Made by a program: the position numbers and the translations under genes
From: DASRIA01 sp963768885
GTDB taxonomy: Bacteria; Actinomycetota; Thermoleophilia; Solirubrobacterales; JBBDJG01
Direction: 5' to 3'
Assembly: GCA_963768885.1 (NCBI GenBank)
Contig: CAVYJN010000006.1
Coordinates: 1,116,001-1,180,000 of the forward strand
Length of the DNA stretch: 64,000 nucleotides
The notes under the pieces: model-generated
What the model saw: the letters and a program-made list of their open reading frames with translations, nothing else
Told to the model about the DNA's origin: nothing
Databases searched by the model: none
Part shown: piece by piece, positions 20,102 through 29,600 of the stretch
Numbering within the stretch: the first letter of the stretch is position 1
Layout: every line of letters begins with the position of its first letter

Positions 20102-21861
20102 CCGGGCGGCGCCGCACGGTCGGCCGCCGTCCGGGCGGCCGCCGCGGCGCGCTCGAACAGCTCGCGGTGCAGCTCCACGTTGCGCGCGCGGTCGAGCGGG
20201 ATCTCCACGAGACCGGGCAGGGCCAGCGCGCCGGGAAGGTCGGAGTAGGCCGCGACCCGCGTGAAGCGCAGTCCATAGAGGTCGGCGACCCGGGCGAGAT
20301 CGAGGCCGGTCGGGGTGCCGAACAGGTCCTCGTAGCCCTCGCGGTGGGCGGCGATCGGCAGGAAGTCGAAGATCCCGCCGCCGGCGTTGTTCATCACGAC
20401 GATCGTCGCATCCACGCCCAGCCGCGACATCGCCAGCAGCCCGTTCATGTCGTGGTACAGGCCCACGTCCCCGGTCACGACGAACGTGCGCCCGCCGGTC
20501 GCGGCCGCCGCGCCGAGGCCCGACGACACGAGGCCGTCGATCCCGTTCGCGCCGCGGTTGGCGAGGAAGCGCAGGCGTCGCCCCGTCGTCGGCAGGAACG
20601 ACTCGAGGTCCCGGACCGGCATGCTCGATGCCACGTACACGGTGCTGTCCTCGGGAAGCAGCGCGCTCAGGTCGCGGTGGACGCGCGGCTCGAACAGCTC
20701 CTCGCCGAGGCCCGTGAAGAAGCTGTCGACCTCGAGCTCGACGGCGCTCGCCGCCGCGAGCCAGGTGTCGAGCCAGCCGCGCTCGGCCCGCGGCTCGAGC
20801 TCCTCGGCGAAGGACTGGAAGAGCGGCACGGGGTCGACGCGCGCGATCAGCTCGGCGGTCGCGCTGGGCTCGTTCCAGCCCCCGTCGGGGTCGATCACGA
20901 TCTGGCGGACATCGCCGCCGTTGAGCCATGTCCGCACCGCCTTCGACGTGACCATGTCGCCGACGCGGATCACGAGGTCGGGCGCCAGCTCGGCGGGCAG
21001 GTCGCGGAACAGCGGATCGTAGGAGGCGATCACCTGGTCGCGGTCGTGTGCGCCGCAGCGCAGCTGCGAGGTGGGCTCGGCGAGGATCGGGTAGCCGCAT
21101 GCCCGCGCGAGCGCGGCGGTGGCGTCCGCCAGCCGACCGTCGCGGTTGCGTCCGGCGACGATCACCCCGCGCGTGCAGCGCGTGACCATCTCGGCGAACT
21201 GCGCAACGGTCTCGGGGGCCGGCTCGAGCACCGCCTCCGAGACCTCGGTGAGCGGCCGCGTGCCCCGCCCCTCGCGCGCGAGCGCGGACGTCGCCGTGAC
21301 CCCAACGGCGTCGGGGTCGGGTGCGAGCGGCTCGGTCAGGGGGACGTTCAGGTGCACCGGGCCCGGCGGGCGTCCCCTCGCCTCGGCCACCGCGCGCACC
21401 GCAGACGAGCGGTAGTGGAGCAGGCCCGTGTCGTCGGCTGCCGCGACGCCCAGCTCGCAGAACCAGCGCACGGCGCCGCCGTAGAGCTTGAGCTGGTCGA
21501 TCGTCTGCCCCGCGCCGCGGCCGCGCAGCTCCGGCGGGCGATCGGCGGTCAGCACGATCAGGGGCACCCGCGCCTCGTCGGCCTCGGCGACGGCGGGGTG
21601 GACGTTTGCGCCCGCCGTCCCCGAGGTCGTCACGACGACCGCCGGCTCGCCCGTGGCCTGGGCGATCCCGAGCGCGAAGAAGCCCGCGCAGCGCTCGTCG
21701 ATCTGGCTCCAGACCCGGATCCCGGGCTCGTTCCAGAGCGCGAGCGCAAGCGGCGCCGAGCGCGATCCCGGCGACACGCACGCGTGCCGCACACCGGCGC
21801 GGGCCAGCTCCTCGGCGAGCGCCGAGGCGAGGGCGGTGTTGCGGTTGGTGGAATCGATCAT
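20098..21861 (-). CDS. menD: SEPHCHC synthase
   Basis: 587 aa. TPP enzyme that condenses isochorismate with 2-oxoglutarate. Recognised by SPGSRSAPLALALWNEPG near the N-terminus, the glutamate region QIDERCAGFFALGIAQATGE, and the TPP-binding segment TGDVGLYHDMNGLL with VVMNNAGGGIFDFLP. Length is normal. It starts at ATG 21859-21861 and its TAG is followed at once by the menF stop on the other strand. menC lies directly upstream in the same direction, with the menC TAG overlapping the menD ATG region. Confidence 0.93.
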   Translation of the reverse strand: MIDSTNRNTALASALAEELARAGVRHACVSPGSRSAPLALALWNEPGIRVWSQIDERCAGFFALGIAQATGEPAVVVTTSGTAGANVHPAVAEADEARVPLIVLTADRPPELRGRGAGQTIDQLKLYGGAVRWFCELGVAAADDTGLLHYRSSAVRAVAEARGRPPGPVHLNVPLTEPLAPDPDAVGVTATSALAREGRGTRPLTEVSEAVLEPAPETVAQFAEMVTRCTRGVIVAGRNRDGRLADATAALARACGYPILAEPTSQLRCGAHDRDQVIASYDPLFRDLPAELAPDLVIRVGDMVTSKAVRTWLNGGDVRQIVIDPDGGWNEPSATAELIARVDPVPLFQSFAEELEPRAERGWLDTWLAAASAVELEVDSFFTGLGEELFEPRVHRDLSALLPEDSTVYVASSMPVRDLESFLPTTGRRLRFLANRGANGIDGLVSSGLGAAAATGGRTFVVTGDVGLYHDMNGLLAMSRLGVDATIVVMNNAGGGIFDFLPIAAHREGYEDLFGTPTGLDLARVADLYGLRFTRVAAYSDLPGALALPGLVEIPLDRARNVELHRELFERAAAAARTAADRAAPPG

Positions 21862-22887
21862 CTAGGCGAGTGCGATGCGGTTGCGCCGCAGGGCGGCCTC
21901 GTCGATCTCCACGCCCAGGCCGGGGCCGCCCGTGACGTTCAGGTAGCCGTCCGCCACCGTGCATTCCCGCGCGGCGATCGTGTCGGCGAAGAGCAGCGAG
22001 GTCGCCAGGCCGTGCGCCCGCTCGGCCGGCAGGGCCTGCGCGACGTGCGCGGCGGCGGCGATCCCGACGGGGCCGTCGAGCGCGCTCGAAAGGTAAACGG
22101 GTAGCTCTCGGGCGATCTCGAACACGGTGCGGACGCTACCGACCTTCGCGAGCTTCACGGTCGCCGCGTCGCAGACCGGCGCCGCGGCACGCGCGTCCGC
22201 GACGGTCACGACGCTTTCGTCCGCCGCAAGCGGGACGTCGGTGCGGTCACGCAGCGCGCCCATCTCCTCGAGGGTCGCCACCGGCTGTTCCGCCAGCTCG
22301 AGCGGCGCCATCGCGTCGAGCCGCGCGACCGCCTCGTCGACCGACCACGTCGCGTTTGCATCGACGCGGATCCTCACGTCCCCCGGCAGCGCGTCATGCA
22401 CGGCACGCACCTGCTCGGTGTCGCCGTCCATGCCGACCTTCAGCTTGAAGGTCCGAAAGCCGCGGGCGTGCCAGGCGCGCGCGGTGCGGGCCACGTCCGC
22501 CGGCGGCCCGGCGACGAGCGTCGCGTTGCACTCGACGGAGGAAGGCGCCGCATCGAGCAGCTCGCAGAGCTGGACGCCGTCACTTTTCGCGAGCAGGTCC
22601 AGGTGCGCAAGGTCGATCGCGAGCCGGGCCGGCGCGCAGATGTCGGCGGGGGGCGAGCTGCCAAGCTCGGCGCCCACGACCCCGCAGCGCTCGACGTCGC
22701 GCACCGCCTCCACGAGGGTCGCGCCACCGCGCAACGCGAGCGGCGTCACCTCGCCGAGGCCCTCGAGCCCTCCGCAGCGCACTCGCACGAGCGCCAGCTC
22801 GCGGCGCTCGAGGCGCCCGCGCGCGGTCACGTATGGCTCCCTGAAGGGCAGCGCGTACGGCACCACCTCGAGCGAGTCGACGCGCAT
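21862..22887 (-). CDS. menC: o-Succinylbenzoate synthase
   Basis: 341 aa, enolase superfamily. Dehydrates SHCHC to o-succinylbenzoate. The catalytic KxK is in FRTFKLKVGMDGDTEQVRAV. The metal ligands are in VRIRVDANATWS, LELAEQPVA and PLAADESVVTV, and the second lysine is in ATVKLAKVGSV. The N-terminal capping domain starts MRVDSLEVVPYALPFREPY. The ATG overlaps the menA stop by one base (TGATG). Confidence 0.9.
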   Translation of the reverse strand: MRVDSLEVVPYALPFREPYVTARGRLERRELALVRVRCGGLEGLGEVTPLALRGGATLVEAVRDVERCGVVGAELGSSPPADICAPARLAIDLAHLDLLAKSDGVQLCELLDAAPSSVECNATLVAGPPADVARTARAWHARGFRTFKLKVGMDGDTEQVRAVHDALPGDVRIRVDANATWSVDEAVARLDAMAPLELAEQPVATLEEMGALRDRTDVPLAADESVVTVADARAAAPVCDAATVKLAKVGSVRTVFEIARELPVYLSSALDGPVGIAAAAHVAQALPAERAHGLATSLLFADTIAARECTVADGYLNVTGGPGLGVEIDEAALRRNRIALA

Positions 22888-23777
22888 CAGGAGAGCAGCA
22901 GGCCCGCCGACAGCAGCACCGAGAACAGCGCGAGCAGCATCCCGGTGCGCGCGAGCGCGGCGTTCAGCGCGGGGCCGTCGGTGCGGGTGGCGACCGCGCG
23001 CCGTACCGGCGGCACGAGCGCGATCCCGAGGAGCGGCAGCGCGAGCCAGGGCTCGCCCTGCCCGATCGCCACGCCGAGCGTCCAGGCGAAGGCGCCCATC
23101 AGCGTGGCGTCGAAGGCGATGATCGCCCGGCGCCGGCCGAGCCGCACGGCGAGCGTGCGCTTGCCCGCGCGCCGGTCGGTGTCGACGTCGCGGATGTTGT
23201 TGACCATCAGGATCGCGGCCGACAGCAGGCCTACGGGGACCGCCAGCGCGAACGCGAGCCCCGTGACGTCCTCGGTCTGGACGTAGTAGGAGCCGACGAC
23301 CGCCACGAGGCCGAAGAACGTGAACACGAAGACCTCGCCCAGCCCCTCGTAGCCGTAGGGCCGCGGCCCGCCGGTGTAGAGCACGCCCGCGAGGATCGAC
23401 GCCGCCCCGATCGCGAGCAGCTCCCAGCCCACCAGCGCGACCAGGTACGCGCCCGCCAGGACCGCGATCCCGAACGCGAGCCATGTCGCCACGAGCACCT
23501 TGCGCGGAGGCACGAGGCCGCCGGCCGTCACCCGCACCGGGCCGAGCCGCTCCTCGGTGTCCGCACCGCGCCGTGCGTCGGAGTAGTCGTTCGACAGGTT
23601 CGTCCCGATCTGGATGAAGATGCTGCCGATCAGCGCGGCACAGAACGCCAGCGGCCGGAACTCGCCCTCGCTGCCCGCGAGCGCCGTCCCCACGAGCACC
23701 GGCGCGATCGCCGCCGGCAGGGTGCGCGGGCGCGCGGCCATCGCCCAGATGCGCAGCGGGACGGCGTCCGCGGCCAC
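22887..23777 (-). CDS. menA: 1,4-dihydroxy-2-naphthoate polyprenyltransferase
   Basis: 296 aa, integral membrane UbiA family. Attaches the polyprenyl chain to DHNA. The first aspartate-rich motif is TNLSNDYSDARRGAD and the second is NNIRDVDTDRRAGKRTL. About eight hydrophobic helices follow in between and after (for example VLVATWLAFGIAVLAGAYLV and GEVFVFTFFGLVAVVGSYY). GTG start at 23775-23777. It is in one direction with menB, menC and menD. Confidence 0.93.
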   Translation of the reverse strand: MAADAVPLRIWAMAARPRTLPAAIAPVLVGTALAGSEGEFRPLAFCAALIGSIFIQIGTNLSNDYSDARRGADTEERLGPVRVTAGGLVPPRKVLVATWLAFGIAVLAGAYLVALVGWELLAIGAASILAGVLYTGGPRPYGYEGLGEVFVFTFFGLVAVVGSYYVQTEDVTGLAFALAVPVGLLSAAILMVNNIRDVDTDRRAGKRTLAVRLGRRRAIIAFDATLMGAFAWTLGVAIGQGEPWLALPLLGIALVPPVRRAVATRTDGPALNAALARTGMLLALFSVLLSAGLLLS

Positions 23778-23789
23778 CTAGTCCACCAT

Positions 23790-24624
23790 CTAAGGTCGGC
23801 GGGGGAACTTCGAGAAGTCGGGCCGGCGCTTCTCCCGGTAGGCGTCGCGTCCCTCCTGCGCCTCCTCGGACATGTAGAAGAGCAGGTTGGCGTCGTGCGC
23901 CAGCTGCTGGAGCCCGGCGAGGCCGTCCTCCGCGGCGTTGAAGCTCGCCTTCAGCAGGCGCAGCGCGAACGGGGACAGCTCCAGCATCTCGCGGCACCAC
24001 CGCACCGTCTCCGACTCCAGCTCCGCGAGCGGCACGACCGTGTTCACGAGCCCCATGTCGAGCGCCTCCTGCGCGGAGTACTGCCGGCACAGGAACCAGA
24101 TCTCCTTCGCCTTCTTCTGCCCGACCTGGCTCGCGAGGAGCGCGGCTCCGAAGCCGCCGTCGAAGCTCCCCACGCGCGGCCCGGTCTGCCCGAAGCGAGC
24201 GTTGTCGGCGGCGATCGTGAGGTCGCAGACCACGTGCAGGACATGGCCTCCGCCCACGGCGTAACCGGCCACCATCGCGACGATCGGCTTCGGCAGCCGG
24301 CGCATCTGGACGTGCAGGTCGGTCACGTGGAACCTTCCGACCGACGCGCCGCCGGCGACGTAGCCGGAGTCACCGCGCACGCGCTGGTCGCCACCGGAGC
24401 AGAACGCGTCAGCGGCCCTCTCCGGTCAGCACGATCACTCCGACCTCCGGATCGTCCCGGGCGGCTTCGAACGCGCTCGACAGCTCGATCACGGTCTCGG
24501 GGCGGAATGCGTTGCGCACCTCGGGCCGCGCGATCGTGATCTTCGCGATCCCCGCGGCATCGCCCTCGCCCGTCTCGTAGCGTATGTCGGTGTAGCTGCC
24601 CGCGGCAGCCCAGCTGAAGTCCAT
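23790..24624 (-). CDS. menB: 1,4-dihydroxy-2-naphthoyl-CoA synthase, with a one-base frameshift
   Basis: Crotonase-family enzyme that cyclises OSB-CoA. The N-terminal part (DFSWAAAGSYTDIRYETGEG, then ARPEVRNAFRPETVIEL) ends at VIVLTGEG. The rest continues in another frame as DAFCSGGDQRVRGDSGYVAG, GHVLHVVCDLTIAADNARFG and PRVGSFDGGFGAALLASQVG, the well-conserved MenB oxyanion-hole and active-site segments. Removing one base at 24411-24412 gives 277 residues, close to the family norm. It starts at ATG 24624, divergent from menE with 49 nt between. Confidence 0.9.
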
Positions 24625-24673
24625 AGGCGGATCGCACGATAAACGTTCCCATCCACATCCCCCGAGCGGCTCG

Positions 24674-26015
24674 ATGAGGGTCGACGACTGGCTTGCGCGC
24701 GCCGCCGAGGCGCTTCCGCACCGGCCGGCGCTGATCGCCGGGGAGACGCTCCTGTCCTTCGCCGAGCTGGAGCGCGACGCGCGCGCGACGGCGCGGCGGG
24801 TCGCCGCCGCGGGCGTGCGCCCGGGCGAGCGCGTGGCGCTCACGGCCGAGCCGACCGCCGACGCGGCCGTCCTCCTGCACGCGCTCACGAAGCTCGGCGC
24901 GGTCGCGGTTCCCATCGACCCGCGCGCGCCGTCGCGCGCCGTGGACCGGCTGCTCGCGAGCGTCGAGCCCGCCCTGGTCGTGGACGACCCCTCCGAGCTG
25001 ACCGCGGGCCCCGACGCGCCCGAGGCCGAGCTCGGCACGGACTTCGAGACCGACGCCGTCCAGTGCCTGATCCACACCTCGGGCACGGCGGGGGATCCGA
25101 CGGGCGTCGAGCTCACCTACGGCAACCACCTCTGGAGCGCGATCGGCGCGGGCGTGCGGATCGGGGTCGCGCCCACGGACAGATGGCTGTGCTGCATGCC
25201 GCTCCACCACATCGGCGGCCTGTCGATCGTGCTGCGCTGCGCGCTCTACCGGATCCCGCTGGTGCTCGAGCCCTTCGACCCGCCGGGCGTGGCCGCGACG
25301 CTCGAACGCCACGGCGTGACGCTCGTCTCGCTCGTCCCGACGATGCTCGCGCGCCTGCTGGACGCCGGTGCGCCGCTCGACACCCTGCGTTGCGCGGTGA
25401 TCGGCGGCGGGCCCGCTCCCCAGCCGCTGATGGAGCGCGCGCTCGCCGCGGGCGCGCCAGTCGCGCCGACATACGGGCTCACCGAGGCGGCCTCGCAGGT
25501 GGCGACGATGCCGCCGGACGAGGTCCGCCGGCGGCCCGGGTCCTCGGGCCCGCCGATCCTCGGCGACCGAGCTGCGGATCGACGACGAGGGCCGGATCTG
25601 CGTGCGCGGCCCGACGGTCGCCCCCGGGCTGGCCGGCAAGGACGGATGGCTCGTCACGGGCGACCTCGGCCGGCTCGACGAGGAGGGCTACCTGTACGTC
25701 CTGGGTCGCATGGACGACGTGATCGTGACCGGCGGGAAGAACGTCTCGCCGGGCGAGGTCGAGCAGGTGCTGCTCGAGCATCCCGGCGTCGCCGACGCCG
25801 CCGTGCACGGCCGCGAGGACCCGGAATGGCAGCAGGCCGTGGTCGCCACGGTGGTCGCCGCAGAGGGCAGCGAGCCGAGCGAGGAGGAGCTGCGCGAGTT
25901 CTGCCGCGCACGTCTCGCGCCCCACAAGGTTCCCAAGGCCGTGACCTTCGCGCACGAGCTCCCACGCAACGCACAGGGGAAGCTCGTACGTAGCCGGTTG
26001 GGACGGTCTCGGTAG
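24674..26015 (+). CDS. menE: o-Succinylbenzoate-CoA ligase, with a one-base frameshift
   Basis: AMP-forming acyl-CoA synthetase that activates OSB for MenB. The ATP loop is HTSGTAGDPTGVELTYGNH, then APTYGLTEAASQ and TGDLGRLDEEGYLYVLGRMD, with the hinge aspartate; the catalytic lysine is in RNAQGKLVRSRL. The frame is lost at 25564-25565 between PPILG and TELRIDDEGRICVRGPTV. Corrected it is 446 residues, a compact MenE. It is transcribed away from menB-A-C-D, and both promoters must lie in the 49-nt gap. Confidence 0.9.
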
Positions 26016-26020
26016 CCGGT

Positions 26021-26425
26021 CTACGCCGGCGCGGTGAACGGCTCGATCCTGCCGTCGAGGACGCGGCCAAAGCGCCGCTTGCCGCTCACCTCGCGGGCGA
26101 CCAGGTCGCTGGTGGCCGGGTCCTCCCAGATGAGCCAACCTTCGGCCCGGACGGCCGGCTGCCCGCCGACTCGCTCGAGGTCGACGGACTGACAGACCTC
26201 GACCAGCTGGCCCGGGATCTCACGCGCGACCCTCAGGTAGAAGTTCCGAACGTCAGCGTCAGCGCCGCGCGACGCGTCCTCATGCTTTGACAACAACTGG
26301 GCGAGGGCCTGGACCGCGACCGTGACCGTCTCGCGCTTGGACCAGCCGTTCCGCTCCGCGAGCCACTCGAGTTCGTCGACCAGCTCCGGATAGACGGACA
26401 GGTTCATTTGGACTTGATCCGACAT
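26021..26425 (-). CDS. Ribbon-helix-helix-like protein
   Basis: 134 aa from ATG 26425. The N-terminal 50 residues fit a ribbon-helix-helix DNA-binding fold: a strand (VQMNLSVYPELV), then two helices (ELVDELEWLAERNGWSKRET and VTVAVQALAQLLSKHE). The C-terminal 80 residues (AEGWLIWEDPATSDLVAREV, KRRFGRVLDGRIEPF) look like a small beta domain I cannot name. No partner toxin is next to it. A single-gene transcription regulator is the simplest reading. Convergent with menE, 5 nt apart. Confidence 0.55.
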   Translation of the reverse strand: MSDQVQMNLSVYPELVDELEWLAERNGWSKRETVTVAVQALAQLLSKHEDASRGADADVRNFYLRVAREIPGQLVEVCQSVDLERVGGQPAVRAEGWLIWEDPATSDLVAREVSGKRRFGRVLDGRIEPFTAPA

Positions 26426-26603
26426 CTCGCTACCCCGGTTACTAGGGCGTGATGCTAGCAACGTGGCCCCTGTTAGGACGGTGTGCTAGCGAGTAGTTCG
26501 TACCCAACCAAGTCCCGTACCGCACACGACTGACCGGGCACCAACGGCCTGCTCTAGTTGCGGCGACTGCCATGGGCGTGATGGGCGCCCGGGAAGGGAC
26601 TTG

Positions 26604-29600
26604 ATGCAGACACGCGGGTGGAAACCGTTTCTGGGAACGGGTCATGGCCTGCTGCCGTTGACAGTGCTCACTGTCACAGCGGTCCTGATGTTCGCCGCAC
26701 CCTCGGGTGCCGTTGGGCCGTGCGACCCGCCGGTCACGAACCCGGTCGCGTGCGAGAACACGCAGCCCGGCAACCCGCCGAGCGAGTGGGACATCGCCGG
26801 TGCCGGCGACGCGAGCATCCAGGGGTTCGCCACCGACATCAGCGTCGGTCAGGGCGAGACCGTCCGCTTCAAGGTCGACACGCCCGCGACCGACTACCGG
26901 CTCGACATCTACCGGCTCGGGTACTACGGAGGCAACGGCGCGCGCAAGGTCGCGACCGTTCAGCCCTCGGCGGCCCTGCCCCAGACACAGCCCGCTTGCC
27001 TGAGCGAGTCGGCGACCGGCCTGACCGACTGCGGCAACTGGGCCGAGTCCGCCTCCTGGGACGTTCCCGCGGACGCGGTGTCCGGCATCTACTTCGCAAA
27101 GCTCGTGCGCGAGGACGCCAGCCGGCGCAAGCCACGTGGTCTTCATCGTGCGCGACGACGACGGCGGCTCGGACCTGCTGTTCCAGACCGTCGGACACGA
27201 CCTGGCAGGCCTACAACGCCTACGGCGGCAACAGCCTCTACTACGGGCTCACCCGCGGGCCGCGCGTACAAGGTGAGCTACAACCGCCCCTTCGCGACGC
27301 GCGGTCCGAACCCCGAGGACTGGGTGTTCAACGCCGAGTACCCGATGGTGCGCTTCCTGGAGGCGAACGGCTACGACGTGAGCTACTTCACGGGCGTCGA
27401 CAGCGACCGCCGCGGGTCCGAGGTCCTCGAGCACAAGGCCTTCCTGTCGGTCGGGCACGACGAGTACTGGTCGGGTGCCCAGCGCGCGAACGTGGAGGCG
27501 GCACGGGCAGCAGGCGTGCACCTCGCCTTCTTCAGCGGCAACGAGGTCTTCTGGAAGACGCGCTGGGAGTCGAGCATCGACGGCTCGGGCACGGCTCACC
27601 GGACGCTGGTCTCCTACAAGGAGACGCACGCGAACGCGAAGATCGATCCGCTTCCGAACGTCTGGACCGGGACCTGGCGCGACCCGCGCGCGTTCAACCC
27701 GGAGGGACCGAACCCGGAGAACGCGCTCAGCGGCCAGATCTTCACCGTCAACTGCTGCGCGTACGCGATCGAGGTGCCTGCCTCGGACGGCCGGATGCGC
27801 TTCTGGCGAAACACGAGCGTGGCGACGCTCGGTCCGGAGGCGAGCGCGACGCTTCCGGCGGGCACGCTCGGCTACGAGTGGGACGAGGACCTCGACAACG
27901 GCTCGCGGCCACCGGGTCTCGTGCGCATGTCGTCCACGACCGTGAACGTGCCGGAGCGAATCCTGGACCACGGCTCCACCTACGGGCCGGCCCCGGCGAC
28001 GCACCGGCTCACGCTCTACCGCCACGCAAGCGGGGCGCTCGTGTTCGGCGCGGGCACGATCCAGTGGTCATGGGGCCTCGACGGCAACCACGACCGCGGC
28101 GGCTCCGTTCCCGACCCGCGCATGCAGCAGGCGACGGTGAACCTGTTCGCCGACATGGGGACGCAGCCCGACACGCTGCAGGGCGGCCTCACGCCCGCGA
28201 CCGCGTCCGCCGACGCCCTCGCGCCCGCCGCGGACATCACGTCCCCCACGGCGGGGACCCAGCTCGAGAGCGGCGTCCAGGTCACGATCAGCGGCACGGC
28301 GGCCGACGCCGGGGGCGGCGAGGTCGGGGGAGTGGAGGTGTCCGTGGACGGCGGCGCGACCTGGCACCCGACCGTCGGGCGGTCGAGCTGGAGCTACTCC
28401 TGGACGCCGGGCGCATCCGGTGCCACGACGATCAAGGCGCGCGCCGTCGACGACAGCGGCAATCTGGAGGCGACCGGCGACAGCGTGGCGGTGGACGTGG
28501 TGCCGCGGACGTGCCCGTGCTCGGTGTGGAGCGACTCCGTGACGCCGCCGGTGAGCAATGACGCGCAGGCTGTAGAGCTGGGGGTCAAGTTCCGCTCCGA
28601 GGTCGACGGCTTCGTAACCGGGCTCCGCTTCTTCAAGGGCGCCGCGAACACCGGCACCCACATCGGGCACCTGTGGCGGGCCGACGGCACGCTGCTCGCC
28701 GAGGCCACCTTCACGGGCGAGAGCGCGTCGGGCTGGCAGGAGGCGCAGGTTTCCGCACCGGTCGCGGTCACCGCGGACACCACCTACATCGCCTCCTACC
28801 ACGCCCCCAACGGCAACTACGCCTTCAGTGCCGGCTACTTCGCGGACGCCGGCGCCGACAGCTCGCCTCTCCACGCGCTCCAGAACGGCGCCGACGGACC
28901 CAACGGGGTCTACAAGTACGGGGCCTCGGGCGGCTTCCCGACCGACAGCTTCAACTCCAGCAACTACTGGGTGGACGTCGTCTTCAACGAGACGGCCACC
29001 GACGACGTGCCGCCCACGGTCACATCCGTCTCCCCGCCAAGCAACGCCTCGGGCACGAGCACGGGAGCCAACATGACGGCGACCTTCAGCGAGCCGATGG
29101 ACGCCGGCACGATCTCCGGGAGCACGTTCGAGCTGCGCGATGCCTCGAACGCGCTCGTCGCCGCCGACGTGTCCTACAGCGCGGCCGTCAGGCGGGCGAC
29201 GCTCGACCCGACGAGCGCGCTCGAGCCGTCGACGAGCTACACCGCGACCGTCAAGGGCGGCGCCGGGGGCGTCACGGACTCGGCCGGCAACGCTCTGGCG
29301 AGCGATTTCTCCTGGTCGTTCACGACCGCCGCGCCGCCACCGCCGCCGCCGGACGAGGGGCCGGGCGGACCCGATGCTCGTGATCGGCAGCGCGTCGAAC
29401 CCGTTCAGCCGCTACTACGCCGAGATCCTGCGCGCCGAGGGCCTGAACGCCTTCACGGTCACCGACATCGTCCACGGTCACCCCCGCGACGCTCGCGGCG
29501 CACGACGTCGTGATCCTGGGCGAGACGGCGCTCAGCGCCGCCCAGGTGACGATGCTGAGCGACTGGGTCGACGGCGGCGGGAACCTCATCGCGATGCGGC

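Noticed and set aside
18119..21964. A 1281-codon minus-strand frame and a 1023-codon plus-strand frame (19033-22104) over menF and menD
   Set aside because: Both are shadows of menF, menD and the DUF559-type gene; composition is Arg/Gly/Ala-rich without motifs. Only the part at 18325-18433 is real, as a frame-shifted segment of the DUF559-type gene.
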